A stretch of DNA of 64,000 nt from Brumimicrobium mesophilum (GCF_003025005.1 NZ_PVSS01000007.1:62001-126000), one strand, 5' to 3'. Numbered from the stretch's first letter, positions 1 to 11,006 are shown. A program made the numbers and translations. Notes: generated by a model from the letters alone, not told the origin.

Positions 1-1820
1 CGTCCAATTCTTACAATCACTTTTTCTCCTGTTTTTGGGTGTTCACCTAAATGACGTTCTCCAGAAGCACGGTCTGAATGTTCTAAAGTATGTTCTACGG
101 TTTTATGGAAAGGATCATAGAAACGTTTTATCATCTCAGTCCATTCTTTTAGTCCGTTTGCGATTTCATCAAACTCTTGCTCTACTTCTGCCGTAAAGTT
201 ATAATTTAAGATTTCACCAAAATGTTCAACTAAGAAATCTGTAACAACCATTCCGATATCAGAAGGAGAAAGTTTATTTCTATCTCGTCCTGTTATTTCT
301 GTTGCTTCTTCTTTATTCGTTCCTGAATCATCGAGTGTATATATAAGGTACTTTCTCTCTGTTCCTTCGCGCTCCATTTTTTCTACATATCCTCTTTTTT
401 GAATAGTTGAAATTGTTGGGGCGTAAGTAGATGGTCTACCAATCCCTAATTCTTCTAATTTTTTAACCAGCGAAGCTTCTACATAACGAGGTGCAGCTTT
501 TGAGAACCTTTCTCTCGCTACTATAGATAGTGTTGAAAGTTCTGTTCCTTCTTTTAAATCTGGAAGTAATCCTTCTAATGCTTTATCATCTTCCTCGTCA
601 TCGTCCATTTGCGACTCTAAGTATACCTTAAGGAAGCCGTCAAATTTGATAACTTCACCCTTAGCAACGAACAGGTCTTGTACTTCTGGAGCTCCAATTT
701 TAATTGTAGTTCTTTCAAGTTTTGCAGGACTCATCTGTGAGGCAATTGATCTTTTCCAAATCAAGTCATACAATCGGTCTTCATCATTGCCTTTGTTTAC
801 CGAAGATACTCCAAAATCCGAAGGACGTATAGCCTCGTGAGCTTCCTGTGCGCCTGCACTTTTACTTTTGTATTTCTTTGGGTTACTATATTCTTTACCG
901 TAATCCTGAATAATGGTGCTTTTTGCGGCTTCCATTGCAGTTTCAGATAAGTTTACACTGTCTGTTCTCATATAAGTAATAAGACCAGCTTCATATAAAC
1001 TTTGTGCAACTCTCATTGTACGAGAAACACTAAATCCTAACTTTAAACTAGCTTCTTGTTGAAGAGTAGAAGTTATAAAAGGAGCACTTGGGTTTTTCGT
1101 TCCAGGTTTTTTAGTTACATCAGTTACTTTAAAGGTTGCTTTGTCACAATCTTTAAGGAATGATTCCACTTCCTTATCTGTACCAATATTATGAGCTAAC
1201 GTTGCGGCAACTTTGTCTTTACCTTCAGCAAAATCTCCAACTACTCTAAAATAGCTTTCTGGAGTAAAATTCATGATTTCTCTTTCACGTTCAACGATTA
1301 ATCGAACGGCAACAGATTGAACTCTACCTGCAGATAAGCTTGGCTTCACTTTTTTCCATAAAACTGGTGAAAGTTCGAAACCAACAAGCCTGTCCAGTAC
1401 ACGTCTTGCTTGCTGAGCGTTAACTAACTCTTGATTGATTTCACGAGGTTCTGCAATTGCTTTTTGAACAGCAACCTTGGTAATTTCGTTGAAAGTAATT
1501 CGCTTAGTATTTTTATCTTTTAACTTCAAAGTTTCGTAAAGGTGCCAAGAAATAGCCTCACCCTCACGGTCCTCATCAGTTGCTAGCCAAACAACGTCTG
1601 CCGCTTTAACTTGTTTTTTTAAATCCGAAACGATAGTTTTTTTATCTGGGCTAACTTCATAATTTGGTTTGAAATTATTTTCGATGTCTATCGCAACTCC
1701 TTTTTTTGCCAAATCTCTAACGTGACCATAACTAGAAAGAACGATGAAATCTTTACCAAGATAGCCTTCAATTGTTTTTGCTTTTGCGGGTGACTCTACG
1801 ATTACTAAATTCTTTGCCAT
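1..1820 (-). CDS. topA: DNA topoisomerase I, partial (C-terminal end outside window)
   Basis: Type IA topoisomerase that relaxes negative supercoils. Reading the minus strand from the ATG at 1820 gives a Toprim start (MAKNLVIVESPAKAKTIEGYL), the acidic Toprim motif LATDEDREGEAISWHL, and SAGRVQSVAVRLIVEREREI. The active-site tyrosine motif is GLITYMRTDS, followed by AQEAHEAIRP and GIGRPSTYAPTISTIQKRGYVE. The frame stays open to base 1, so the C-terminal part and stop lie beyond the window. It diverges from miaB with a 257-bp gap holding promoters for both. Family assignment is secure from the motifs and their order. Confidence 0.97.
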   Translation of the reverse strand, partial: MAKNLVIVESPAKAKTIEGYLGKDFIVLSSYGHVRDLAKKGVAIDIENNFKPNYEVSPDKKTIVSDLKKQVKAADVVWLATDEDREGEAISWHLYETLKLKDKNTKRITFNEITKVAVQKAIAEPREINQELVNAQQARRVLDRLVGFELSPVLWKKVKPSLSAGRVQSVAVRLIVEREREIMNFTPESYFRVVGDFAEGKDKVAATLAHNIGTDKEVESFLKDCDKATFKVTDVTKKPGTKNPSAPFITSTLQQEASLKLGFSVSRTMRVAQSLYEAGLITYMRTDSVNLSETAMEAAKSTIIQDYGKEYSNPKKYKSKSAGAQEAHEAIRPSDFGVSSVNKGNDEDRLYDLIWKRSIASQMSPAKLERTTIKIGAPEVQDLFVAKGEVIKFDGFLKVYLESQMDDDEEDDKALEGLLPDLKEGTELSTLSIVARERFSKAAPRYVEASLVKKLEELGIGRPSTYAPTISTIQKRGYVEKMEREGTERKYLIYTLDDSGTNKEEATEITGRDRNKLSPSDIGMVVTDFLVEHFGEILNYNFTAEVEQEFDEIANGLKEWTEMIKRFYDPFHKTVEHTLEHSDRASGERHLGEHPKTGEKVIVRIG

Positions 1821-1856
1821 ATTGATTACGTTAAATGCTTATTCTGAAATTGAGTG

Positions 1857-1888
1857 CAAAATAACTCCAAATTAATACGAAATACAAA
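1857..1888 (-). promoter_or_regulatory. Candidate promoter of topA
   Basis: On the minus strand TTTG (1885-1888) lies 20 nt before TTATTTTG (1857-1864), close to the Bacteroidota TTTG-N19-TAnnTTTG consensus, about 40 bp before the topA ATG. The -7 element is an imperfect match. Confidence 0.4.
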
Positions 1889-2022
1889 CTTTATTGAGGA
1901 TTTACTTGTTTTGTTTTTTAAAATGAATGCAAATATGCTTTGAGATTGGCTTTAGTTTTAGTGTTGATTTATGACTTTTTATCAAGTTGAGATATATTTA
2001 TTAAAAATTAGCTACTGACATT

Positions 2023-2052
2023 TTGACACCATGAGAAGAAAATATATATTTG
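2023..2052 (+). promoter_or_regulatory. Promoter of the miaB operon
   Basis: TTG at 2023-2025 and TATATTTG at 2045-2052, separated by 19 nt, match the Bacteroidota -33/-7 consensus. The element ends 25 bp before the miaB ATG. It would drive miaB and probably the downstream run to secG. Confidence 0.7.
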
Positions 2053-2077
2053 CCATTCATAAAATTGAAATTCACCT

Positions 2078-3508
2078 ATGGGAATTGTTTTAGATAAAGA
2101 TATGGATGAGGCTCGTCAAGGCGAAGCAATCACAATGAATGAAGTTGAAGGAGGTAGGAAATTATACCTGGAGAGTTACGGATGTGCTATGAATTTTTCG
2201 GATAGTGAAGTTGTTGCATCAATTTTAACAAATGATGGTTTCTCAACTACACAAGATTCTGAAGAAGCAGATTTGATTTTGATCAATACTTGCAGTATTC
2301 GGGAGAATGCAGAGCAAAGGATAAGAAATCGATTAAGACAATTTAATAAAGCTAAAAAGAATAGACCAGGTTTGATAATCGGGATTTTAGGCTGTATGGC
2401 AGAGCGTTTAAAGACTAATTTACTTGAAGAAGAAAAACTAGTTGACATTGTTGCTGGACCAGATTCATACAGAGACTTGCCAGGTTTAATTCAGGAAGTA
2501 GAGGGCGGACAAAAAGCTGTAAATGTTTTACTTTCTCGTGATGAAACCTATGCCGATATTAGTCCGGTGCGTTTAGATAAAAATGGGGTAACAGGATTTG
2601 TGAGTATTACACGAGGGTGTGATAATATGTGTTCTTTCTGTGTTGTTCCATTTACTAGGGGTAGAGAAAGAAGTAGAGATCCTCAAACAATTGTTCAAGA
2701 ATGTGGAGCTTTATTCAATGCTGGATATAGAGAAGTAACTTTATTAGGGCAAAATGTTGATTCTTACCGTTGGAATATGACGAGTAAAGGAGAGATTAAG
2801 GATGAAACGAATCCAACAACTAATTTTGCAGAATTACTGGTAATGGTGGCCCAAGTTCATCCAGATCTTAGAATTCGTTTCTCTACCTCACATCCTAAGG
2901 ATATGACGGATGATGTTTTGTATGCAATTGCAAATCACAAGAATATTTGTAATTACATTCATTTGCCTGTTCAATCAGGGAATAGCGATATTTTGAAAAA
3001 AATGAACAGGGGCTATACTCGTGAGTGGTATATGAATAGGATTGAAGCTATTAATCGCATCATTCCGAATTGTGGAATCACCACAGATATTATTACTGGG
3101 TTTTGTGATGAAACTTTAGAGCAGCATGAAGAAACGCTTTCAATAATGAGGGAGGTGAAATATGATACTGCTTATATGTATAAATATTCTGAACGTCCAA
3201 AAACTTTAGCAGAAAGAAAGTATGAGGACAATATTCCTGAGGATGAGAAACAAAGACGTTTGGAGGAAATTATTACGCTTCAACATGAGCATAGTTTAGC
3301 TATGAACAAAGCCCAGGTAGGTAAAATCGAAGAAGTTTTGGTTGAAACACCTTCAAAGAGGTCGGAGGAGCAAATGATGGGAAGAACAGACCGAAATTTA
3401 AAAGTGATTTTTGATCGCAAGGATTCTAAACCAGGAGATTATGTGATGGTTCGCATTACTGATTGTAATAAAGCTTCGTTAAAGGGAGAAATTGTTGAAT
3501 CAGAATAA
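2078..3508 (+). CDS. miaB: tRNA-2-methylthio-N6-dimethylallyladenosine synthase MiaB
   Basis: Radical-SAM methylthiotransferase that converts i6A37 to ms2i6A37 in tRNAs reading UNN codons. The N-terminal UPF0004 domain supplies three cluster cysteines (Cys36 in ESYGCAMN, Cys72 in NTCSIRENA, Cys106 in GCMAER). The radical SAM CxxxCxxC is GCDNMCSFC (181, 185, 188), followed by [10 protein letters not shown]. The MiaB signatures LLGQNVDSY and HLPVQSG are present, with a TRAM domain at the C terminus. The 476-aa length is normal. The first ATG is used; ATGs at 2102 and 2135 are also possible because the first 25 residues are not conserved. It is the first gene of a same-strand run, 12 bp before the sigma-54 activator. 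Confidence 0.97.
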   Translation: MGIVLDKDMDEARQGEAITMNEVEGGRKLYLESYGCAMNFSDSEVVASILTNDGFSTTQDSEEADLILINTCSIRENAEQRIRNRLRQFNKAKKNRPGLIIGILGCMAERLKTNLLEEEKLVDIVAGPDSYRDLPGLIQEVEGGQKAVNVLLSRDETYADISPVRLDKNGVTGFVSITRGCDNMCSFCVVPFTRGRERSRDPQTIVQECGALFNAGYREVTLLGQNVDSYRWNMTSKGEIKDETNPTTNFAELLVMVAQVHPDLRIRFSTSHPKDMTDDVLYAIANHKNICNYIHLPVQSGNSDILKKMNRGYTREWYMNRIEAINRIIPNCGITTDIITGFCDETLEQHEETLSIMREVKYDTAYMYKYSERPKTLAERKYEDNIPEDEKQRRLEEIITLQHEHSLAMNKAQVGKIEEVLVETPSKRSEEQMMGRTDRNLKVIFDRKDSKPGDYVMVRITDCNKASLKGEIVESE

Positions 3509-3520
3509 TCGAAGAAAACT

Positions 3521-4786
3521 ATGAATATTCAACAAATCAAACAGAGGTTTGGAATAATAGGTAATGCACCTGGTTTAAATCGAGCTTTGGAAGTAGCAGC
3601 GCAAGTTGCTCCTACCGATATTTCAGTTTTGGTAACAGGAGAAAGCGGAACAGGAAAGGAAATAATCCCTCAAGTTGTTCATCATTTGAGTACTCGAAAA
3701 CATGGTAGTTATATTGCTGTAAATTGTGGTGCTATTCCTGAAGGTACTATTGATTCAGAGTTATTCGGTCACGAAAAAGGAGCTTTTACTGGAGCCAGTG
3801 GAAGTAGAAAAGGATATTTTGAGGAAGCCGATGGGGGAACAATCTTTTTGGATGAAGTAGCGGAATTACCTCAGCAGACTCAAGTTAGACTTTTACGAGT
3901 TCTTGAAACAGGTGAATTTATTCGCGTAGGTTCTTCAAAAGTAATCAAGACGAACGTTCGTGTTGTGGCAGCAACAAACGAAAATATGGCTGAGGCAATT
4001 CGAAAGAATAAATTTAGAGAAGATTTATTATATCGTTTAAGCACAGTTCCAATTAAACTTCCGCCTCTTAAGGAGCGTAAAGAAGACATTCATTTATTGT
4101 TTAGGAAATTCGCAGCGGATTTCGCAGAGAAATATAGAATGCCTACAATAAAATTGACTGATTCTGCGGTTATTGCATTAACAAATTATCCTTGGCCTGG
4201 AAATATTCGACAATTGAAAAATATTGTAGAACAAATTTCCGTTATAGAAAATGAACGTGAAATTTCTTTAGAAAAGATGAAGTTTTACCTTCCAGAGGAT
4301 GTAGTTTCTGGTGTTCCTGCAATTGTTGGCGGTAAATCTCAAGAAAGTGACTCTTTTTCAGACAGAGAATTGATTTACAAATTCTTATTCGACATGAAGA
4401 GAGATATGAACGAATTGAAGAAATTGGTCATAGAGATGTTGAACGGAAATAAAGATGTAGATTTAACTGGGACTCAGCGTGATGTTTTAAATCGTGTTTA
4501 TTCGGATATTTCAAATGAGGATAGTAAGAAATTATTGGAGACAGGAACTAGAGATGAAGTGCGAGAAGAAAGAGATTATTCTGCGCCCGATGAAGTGACA
4601 ATTGTGGATAGTGATTACCAAGACCATACTGAAGTGGAGGAATCTTTGTCTTTGGAAGAGCGGGAAATGGAATTTGTCAAAAAGGCTTTAGAAAAGCATC
4701 ATGGCAAAAGAAAAGATGCCGCAAAAGAATTAGGTATTTCTGAGCGAACTTTATATAGAAAGATTAAAGAATACGATTTAAATTAA
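3521..4786 (+). CDS. Sigma-54-interacting AAA+ transcriptional activator
   Basis: Bacterial enhancer-binding protein that remodels RNA polymerase-sigma-54. The AAA+ domain starts almost at the N terminus: Walker A GESGTGKE (about 40-47), the sigma-54 contact loop GAFTGA (87-92), Walker B GGTIFLDEV (105-113), and the NYPWPGNIRQLKN sensor/arginine region. A linker of about 100 residues (roughly 275-375), rich in Asp, Glu and Ser, leads to a C-terminal Fis-type helix-turn-helix (KRKDAAKELGISERTLYRKIKEY). No receiver, GAF or PAS domain precedes the ATPase, so signal input is not visible. It sits between miaB and lptE. By family it acts at -24/-12 promoters; the targets are unknown. Confidence 0.93.
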   Translation: MNIQQIKQRFGIIGNAPGLNRALEVAAQVAPTDISVLVTGESGTGKEIIPQVVHHLSTRKHGSYIAVNCGAIPEGTIDSELFGHEKGAFTGASGSRKGYFEEADGGTIFLDEVAELPQQTQVRLLRVLETGEFIRVGSSKVIKTNVRVVAATNENMAEAIRKNKFREDLLYRLSTVPIKLPPLKERKEDIHLLFRKFAADFAEKYRMPTIKLTDSAVIALTNYPWPGNIRQLKNIVEQISVIENEREISLEKMKFYLPEDVVSGVPAIVGGKSQESDSFSDRELIYKFLFDMKRDMNELKKLVIEMLNGNKDVDLTGTQRDVLNRVYSDISNEDSKKLLETGTRDEVREERDYSAPDEVTIVDSDYQDHTEVEESLSLEEREMEFVKKALEKHHGKRKDAAKELGISERTLYRKIKEYDLN

Positions 4787-4800
4787 GGGAAAAACCCATT

Positions 4801-5310
4801 ATGAAAATAATTTATTTAGCAATTTTCGCCTTTTTATTTGCTTCTTGTTGGCCAACAAGTTTGTCTTTTCGTGATGGAAGTGTTCCACCTGAATGGAAAC
4901 GTTTTATGGTGTCGAATTTAGATAATAAAGCAGCGAATGCACCGATTAGTTATTCTTCTCAACTATCTGAATTGATTAAGGATGGAATACAAAATAGAGT
5001 AGGATTAACGCTCGTTTCTGATGAATCTGATGATCCGCAAATATCAATTACAGGTTCTGTTGATTCATATAACGTTACGCCATTATCTTTGCAAGAAAAT
5101 GCTTCTGAGGTAAAAAATAGGTTAACTATTCGTGCAAGTTTTCAAATTTTTATTTCCGCTCCCGAAGAAGATGTTATGGAATTGAGTAGCTCTCGATTTG
5201 CAGATTTTGATGCTTCACAAGATGTGGGAGCAATTCAGCAACAGTTATTAGGAGAAATTAATGATCAGATAGTGCAGGATGTTTTAAATAAATTACTTTC
5301 GAATTGGTAA
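4801..5310 (+). CDS. lptE: LptE-like LPS-assembly outer-membrane lipoprotein
   Basis: Predicted lipoprotein of 169 aa. The signal peptide ends in the lipobox FASC (Cys16). The body (PPEWKRFMVSNLDNKA, then SSQLSELIKDGIQNRVGLTLVSD) matches the LptE-like family seen in Bacteroidota next to a sigma-54 regulator and secG. LptE plugs and helps fold the LptD porin that inserts LPS in the outer membrane. The stop codon overlaps the ATG of the next gene by one base (TAATG), pointing to translational coupling. The family is recognised from the N-terminal half and gene order; sequence conservation in this family is low. Confidence 0.8.
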   Translation: MKIIYLAIFAFLFASCWPTSLSFRDGSVPPEWKRFMVSNLDNKAANAPISYSSQLSELIKDGIQNRVGLTLVSDESDDPQISITGSVDSYNVTPLSLQENASEVKNRLTIRASFQIFISAPEEDVMELSSSRFADFDASQDVGAIQQQLLGEINDQIVQDVLNKLLSNW

Positions 5311-6821
5311 TGCTAAACTTCATCGAAATATCAGCTAGAATTGAGAATCCTTCAATGATTAAATTGGAAGATTTAGAAGCTTTGCGCCATTTATCGGAGC
5401 GTTATCCTTTTACTTCGGTATTTTCTCAATTGTATCTAAAAGGCTTGGCACTTCATAATACTATTCTTTTTGAATCTGAATTAAAGAACCATGCCTATAA
5501 AATTCCAGATCGTGCTCAATTGTTCTATTTAATTCATTCAGTTGAAGAAAAACAGATTGAATTTACTGGGATAGCTGAGGATATTTCGACTAGCGATGAT
5601 TCAAATGAAGATGAATTGCCACAAGTTACTGAATCCAGTGATATTGAACCAGAGGGTCAAGTTTCTGGTGAATTGGAGTCAGAAGAGTGCTTCATAGAAA
5701 CGGAAAAAATACCTGAAGAAGCAGGACCTGAACTCGAAGAGGCTAATTCTGCATCAATTATTAAAGAGGAGGATACGAGGCCTGATGAAGAAATTCTGGA
5801 GGGAATTATGAATCAGGGGCCTGAGGAAATCCCTGAAGCAACCGAAATTGAGAAAGTAGAAAGTATTTTTGAGGCGCTGGATGCAGAGGAAGCTAAATCA
5901 CTTTCGACTAGTCAAGAAGAGGAGGTAAGTTCTTTTGATGAGCCTGAAGATGAAATATTAATGCAGGAGTTGGAAAGAATATATTTCCCCAAAGAAAATA
6001 CTAAAGAAATTGATTTACCGTCTCATTCTAACGATGATTCGCTAAAAGGAGAAGGGTCAATTGATGAAGCGGAGGCAGAATCTGAATCTACTATTGGTTC
6101 TTCAGAGAATGATGGAGATGATATTTCTGAAGAAGAGGCTAAAAAAACAGCTGATGTTTCAGATAAGATTAAGAATGTTGGAGATTTAGAACGCGATATT
6201 CTAGCGCATGCTGTTAGTTCATCAATATTTATTGAGGTCGATGAATTAGAAGCTGATACTTATCATTTCGAAAGGTTAAAGAAGTTGGATCAAACAGTTC
6301 CAAATGAAGATTATGTAACGTCAGATTTAAAATTTGATTTACCTTTATTAGATGATGAAATTGAACTTGATAATGATTTAGGCGAGTCAGCCAGTGATGA
6401 TACCATAAATAGAAGTGGAACAGAAGATACTTCTTCAAAACCTAATGAAGAGCGAAAAAGCTTTACTTCTTGGATGAATACATCTATAGACAAGGTTGAA
6501 CCGATTAAGTCAACAAAAAAAACTTTTGATGTTAGTTCAAAAGAAGAGAAAACAGTTGAAAAAGAGGTTGAAAAAGAAAAAAATAAAGAAATTTCACTTC
6601 CTGAAAAAAGAAAATCTGAGTTCTTTTCACCAATCAAAAAAGCACGTGAAAGCCTTGATGAATCAAGGCTTCCGGTGAGTGAGACCTTAGCTAAAATATA
6701 CAGTGCACAGGGCAATTATCCGAAGGCAATTGAAGCTTATGAAAAATTATTGTTGAAATTTCCAGAAAAAAAGAGTTTCTTTGCACTTCAAATTGAAACT
6801 TTGAACAGAAAATTAAATTAA
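5310..6821 (+). CDS. Highly acidic protein with C-terminal tetratricopeptide motif
   Basis: 503 aa from the ATG at 5310, which overlaps the lptE stop; an in-frame TTG at 5304 is less likely. Three parts are visible: a conserved-looking N-terminal 80 residues (LEDLEALRHLSERYPFTSVF), a central stretch of about 300 residues dominated by Glu, Asp and Ser that is probably disordered, and a C-terminal basic coiled-coil-like patch leading to a TPR-like helix pair (LAKIYSAQGNYPKAIEAYEKLLLKFP). No signal peptide or membrane segment is evident. It lies between lptE and secG, 3 bp before secG. The function is unknown; a scaffold role in envelope biogenesis is inference from context only. Confidence 0.8.
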   Translation: MLNFIEISARIENPSMIKLEDLEALRHLSERYPFTSVFSQLYLKGLALHNTILFESELKNHAYKIPDRAQLFYLIHSVEEKQIEFTGIAEDISTSDDSNEDELPQVTESSDIEPEGQVSGELESEECFIETEKIPEEAGPELEEANSASIIKEEDTRPDEEILEGIMNQGPEEIPEATEIEKVESIFEALDAEEAKSLSTSQEEEVSSFDEPEDEILMQELERIYFPKENTKEIDLPSHSNDDSLKGEGSIDEAEAESESTIGSSENDGDDISEEEAKKTADVSDKIKNVGDLERDILAHAVSSSIFIEVDELEADTYHFERLKKLDQTVPNEDYVTSDLKFDLPLLDDEIELDNDLGESASDDTINRSGTEDTSSKPNEERKSFTSWMNTSIDKVEPIKSTKKTFDVSSKEEKTVEKEVEKEKNKEISLPEKRKSEFFSPIKKARESLDESRLPVSETLAKIYSAQGNYPKAIEAYEKLLLKFPEKKSFFALQIETLNRKLN

Positions 6822-6824
6822 AAT

Positions 6825-7148
6825 ATGGGAACTTTATTAACTATACTTATTATTATCGCAAGTGTTTTACTTGTGTTACTTGTTTTAATGCAAAATCCTA
6901 AAGGAGGAGGATTATCTACTGATTTTGGATCAGCACAACAATTAGGGGGAGTAAAACAAACAAATGATTTCGTTGAGAAAGCAACTTGGAGTTTAGCAGG
7001 AATTATTGGTATATTGAGTATAGTAATGACTTTGATGTATCATGAGCCAACTGGCGTTCCAACAAACGATGCGACGCAAGAAACTGAGCAGCCAACAAGC
7101 AATGCTCCAGCTTCAAGCACTGCACCAGATGGTAATGTTGAAGAGTAA
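6825..7148 (+). CDS. secG: Preprotein translocase subunit SecG
   Basis: Small membrane subunit of SecYEG. An N-terminal transmembrane helix (residues about 3-22) is followed by the conserved VLLMQNPKGGGLSTDFG loop and a second helix (about 50-68, SLAGIIGILSIVMTLMY). A Ser/Thr/Glu-rich tail is typical of Bacteroidota SecG. 107 aa. It is the last gene of the miaB-lptE run; a strong intrinsic terminator begins about 60 bp downstream. Confidence 0.93.
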   Translation: MGTLLTILIIIASVLLVLLVLMQNPKGGGLSTDFGSAQQLGGVKQTNDFVEKATWSLAGIIGILSIVMTLMYHEPTGVPTNDATQETEQPTSNAPASSTAPDGNVEE

Positions 7149-7205
7149 TTAAGAGATTTTAAATAGAATGATTTAATTGTCGGACTATTTATAAAATGAG
7201 TTTTT

Positions 7206-7242
7206 AAAATGTCAGTGTGTCATATACGCTGACATTTTTTTT
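7206..7242 (+). terminator. Intrinsic terminator after secG
   Basis: AAAATGTCAG pairs with CTGACATTTT around a partly paired inner loop, and the 3' side runs into eight or more Ts. It separates the secG operon from groES. Confidence 0.85.
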
Positions 7243-7276
7243 GTGCTTTATTGTAGCAGTCTGACAAATGTAGTCT

Positions 7277-7306
7277 GATTGTCAATTGGCATAGAATTGG
7301 TCAATC
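7277..7306 (+). promoter_or_regulatory. Imperfect inverted repeat upstream of groES
   Basis: GATTG-n-CAATT on the left mirrors AATTG-nn-CAATC on the right, ending about 35 bp before the groES ATG. A weak -7-like TAGAATTG (7292-7299) lies inside it. No CIRCE element (TTAGCACTC-N9-GAGTGCTAA) is present. It could be an operator, or chance in AT-rich DNA. Confidence 0.3.
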
Positions 7307-7341
7307 ACATGGAATAAAAATTAAACTAAAAAATAATAAAT

Positions 7342-7620
7342 ATGTCAGCATTAAAACCATTGGCGGATCGTGTATTGATCGAGCCTATTCCAGCAGAAGA
7401 AAAAACGGCTAGCGGAATTATCATTCCAGATGCAGCTAAAGAAAAACCTTTAAAAGGTACAGTAGTAGCCGCAGGAAATGGTAAAAAAGACGAACCAATG
7501 ACGGTAAAAGAAGGAGATACTGTATTGTTTGGTCAATACTCGGGAACAGAAATCAAAATTGAAGGAAAGACTTATTTGATTATGAAAGAAGCCGATATTT
7601 ATGGTGTATTTCAAGGGTAG
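7342..7620 (+). CDS. groES: Co-chaperonin GroES
   Basis: Ten-kilodalton lid of the GroEL chamber. The 92 aa carry the full family pattern: [20 protein letters not shown] at the start, the mobile loop [21 protein letters not shown], and the terminal [16 protein letters not shown]. The next gene is groEL 43 bp downstream, so the two are co-transcribed. Length and motifs are normal. Confidence 0.98.
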   Translation: MSALKPLADRVLIEPIPAEEKTASGIIIPDAAKEKPLKGTVVAAGNGKKDEPMTVKEGDTVLFGQYSGTEIKIEGKTYLIMKEADIYGVFQG

Positions 7621-7633
7621 ACTTCTTATTTAA

Positions 7634-9304
<1,671 letters not shown>

Positions 9305-9328
9305 TCAAAGAAAGAATATGTTTTGAAG

Positions 9329-9362
9329 GGCGGTCTCAATTTGTTGGGGTCGCCTTTTTTTT
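9329..9362 (+). terminator. Intrinsic terminator after groEL
   Basis: GGCGGTCTC pairs with GGGGTCGCC (nine pairs including G-T wobbles) and is followed by eight Ts. A second small palindrome, CGGTTT-C-AAACCG, lies at 9376-9388. Its 5' flank repeats the GGGCGGTnTCAA found at the terminator start. Confidence 0.85.
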
Positions 9363-9480
9363 ATGGTTTTATGGGCGGTTTCAAACCGTCTGTGAATTGA
9401 GCTGTTAGTGGCAAAATGCATTAGTCCTCATCCATGGCTTTAATTGTTTAAAAGCGAAAAAAAAGAAAAATAAATTATTT

Positions 9481-10482
9481 TTAAGACAATCGATCCGTTA
9501 AGATTTTCATTTCGATGACAGGGGAGATACGTTCATAAATAATGTTGTTGACCGCTTCAACGATTGGCATTTCAACATTGAACTTTTTATTGATTTCCAT
9601 TACAGATTTCACAGCGTAGTAACCTTCAGCAATCATGTCCATTTCCATTTGGGCAATTTTCACTGAATAACCTTTCCCAATCATAAAACCAAAAGTTCTG
9701 TTTCTTGAGAATTTGGAATAAGCAGTTACAAGTAAATCACCTAGGTATGCGCTACTTTTTACATCTCTATGAATTGGGCTTACTTCGTCAATAAAGTTTT
9801 CAATTTCTTGAATTGCGTTTGAGATGAGAACTGCTTGGAAATTATCTCCGTAGCCTAAGCCTGCACAAATTCCCGAAGCAATTGCATAAACATTCTTAAG
9901 AATTGCCGAAAGTTCTGTTCCAAATAAATCATCCGAAGTGGTTGTTTTGATGTATCTAGTTCTCAGTCTTTCAGCCATATTATCCGCGATATCTTCGTCT
10001 TGACATACAATGGTGAGATAAGATAGTCTTTCAAGTGCCACTTCTTCAGCGTGACAAGGACCACATATTATACCTATTTGATCATAAGCTGTACCGAATG
10101 TTTTATGAATAAAACGTGCCGGAATTGCATGATATTCTGGAATAATTCCTTTGACTGCAGAAAAAACTGTTTTCCCTTCAAACAAGTCAATTGGAAAATC
10201 ATTAAAAATAGAAGAGAGAAAAGCAGATGGAGTAGCGATAATAATGATGTCAGAAGCAGCAATGACCTCTTGCAAGTCAGTGCTTACAATGATTTTATCG
10301 GTTTTTAATTCAACTGATTGTAGGTATTTAAGATTACGTCGGTATTTTAGAATGTTCTCGACAGCGTCTTCATTTCTCATCCACCAATTTACTTTCGATA
10401 CATTCTCAGTAAGTATTTTTATCAATGCAGTTGCCCAGCTTCCGCCACCAATAACACCTATTATTTGTTCTGATTTATCCAT
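9481..10482 (-). CDS. gpsA: NAD(P)-dependent glycerol-3-phosphate dehydrogenase
   Basis: Reduces dihydroxyacetone phosphate to sn-glycerol-3-phosphate, the backbone of phospholipids. The N-terminal Rossmann motif is VIGGGSWATAL (Gly12-Ala17). VFSAVKGIIPE, GPCHAEEVA (usually GPSHAEE) and the catalytic-lysine region LKNVYAIASGICAGLGYGDN follow, then DLLVTAYSKFSRNRTFG. 333 aa, full length, cytosolic. It is transcribed leftward, convergent with groEL and divergent from the small acidic gene. Confidence 0.96.
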   Translation of the reverse strand: MDKSEQIIGVIGGGSWATALIKILTENVSKVNWWMRNEDAVENILKYRRNLKYLQSVELKTDKIIVSTDLQEVIAASDIIIIATPSAFLSSIFNDFPIDLFEGKTVFSAVKGIIPEYHAIPARFIHKTFGTAYDQIGIICGPCHAEEVALERLSYLTIVCQDEDIADNMAERLRTRYIKTTTSDDLFGTELSAILKNVYAIASGICAGLGYGDNFQAVLISNAIQEIENFIDEVSPIHRDVKSSAYLGDLLVTAYSKFSRNRTFGFMIGKGYSVKIAQMEMDMIAEGYYAVKSVMEINKKFNVEMPIVEAVNNIIYERISPVIEMKILTDRLS

Positions 10483-10638
10483 AGTACTTCTTACAAAAAT
10501 ACATATTCTTCTTAATTGCTAATGTTTTTAAGGATTAATCTTCATAAATTAATTTAGATGAGGCTGGATTTTAAAATTATTTTCCATTTAACCCAATTTT
10601 TTTTTAGATTTATTTTTGTAAAAATTTCCTTTTAAAGT

Positions 10639-10667
10639 TTGGTGGTTGTACTATTTTAATACTTTTA
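10639..10667 (+). promoter_or_regulatory. Candidate promoter of the acidic-protein gene
   Basis: TTG at 10639-10641 and TACTTTTA at 10660-10667, 18 nt apart, one mismatch from the TAnnTTTG consensus. It ends about 33 bp before the ATG at 10701. Confidence 0.4.
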
Positions 10668-10700
10668 CATCGTTATTTTAAAACTGTCAAATTGAAGATT

Positions 10701-11006
10701 ATGAGTAGTAATAAGCCAAGAGTTGTTAAAGATTATGCTAAGTTAGATAAGTTGGTAAAACAGCAAATCAAATTAAATTATCCGGAGGGTTTTGAGGATA
10801 ATCTTATAAAGTTTAAAAATAAAGATGGGCACACTGTAAGTGCACTTCCATTTGAAACGGAAGATTATTACTATTTAATTAGGATGACGATAAGCCAAGC
10901 TCAAGAAATTATTGAGGATGATGACGATTACGATGATGAAGGTTTCTTGAAAGAGGAAGTTAAAGAGGAGTACGAGGAGGATGATATCGATGAAGAGTTT
11001 GAATAA
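10701..11006 (+). CDS. Small acidic protein of unknown function
   Basis: 101 aa from the ATG at 10701 (MSSNKPRVVKDYAKLDKL); an in-frame TTG at 10692 is less likely. The N-terminal two thirds look folded (VKQQIKLNYPEGFEDNLIKFKNKDGHTVSALPFETEDYYYLIRM), while the last 35 residues are almost entirely Asp and Glu. There is no signal peptide, membrane segment or cysteine. It has its own candidate promoter and is followed by a terminator, so it is monocistronic. I do not recognise a named family; the coding pattern and RBS-proximal start make it a likely real gene. Confidence 0.8.
   Translation: MSSNKPRVVKDYAKLDKLVKQQIKLNYPEGFEDNLIKFKNKDGHTVSALPFETEDYYYLIRMTISQAQEIIEDDDDYDDEGFLKEEVKEEYEEDDIDEEFE

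Noticed and set aside
7277-7306. CIRCE/HrcA operator before groES
   Set aside because: The inverted repeat there does not match TTAGCACTC-N9-GAGTGCTAA; only a weak unrelated palindrome is present.
9376-9388. Palindrome CGGTTT-C-AAACCG after the groEL terminator
   Set aside because: Loopless and short, with no T-run; the partial repeat of the terminator start is noted but does not support a separate element.
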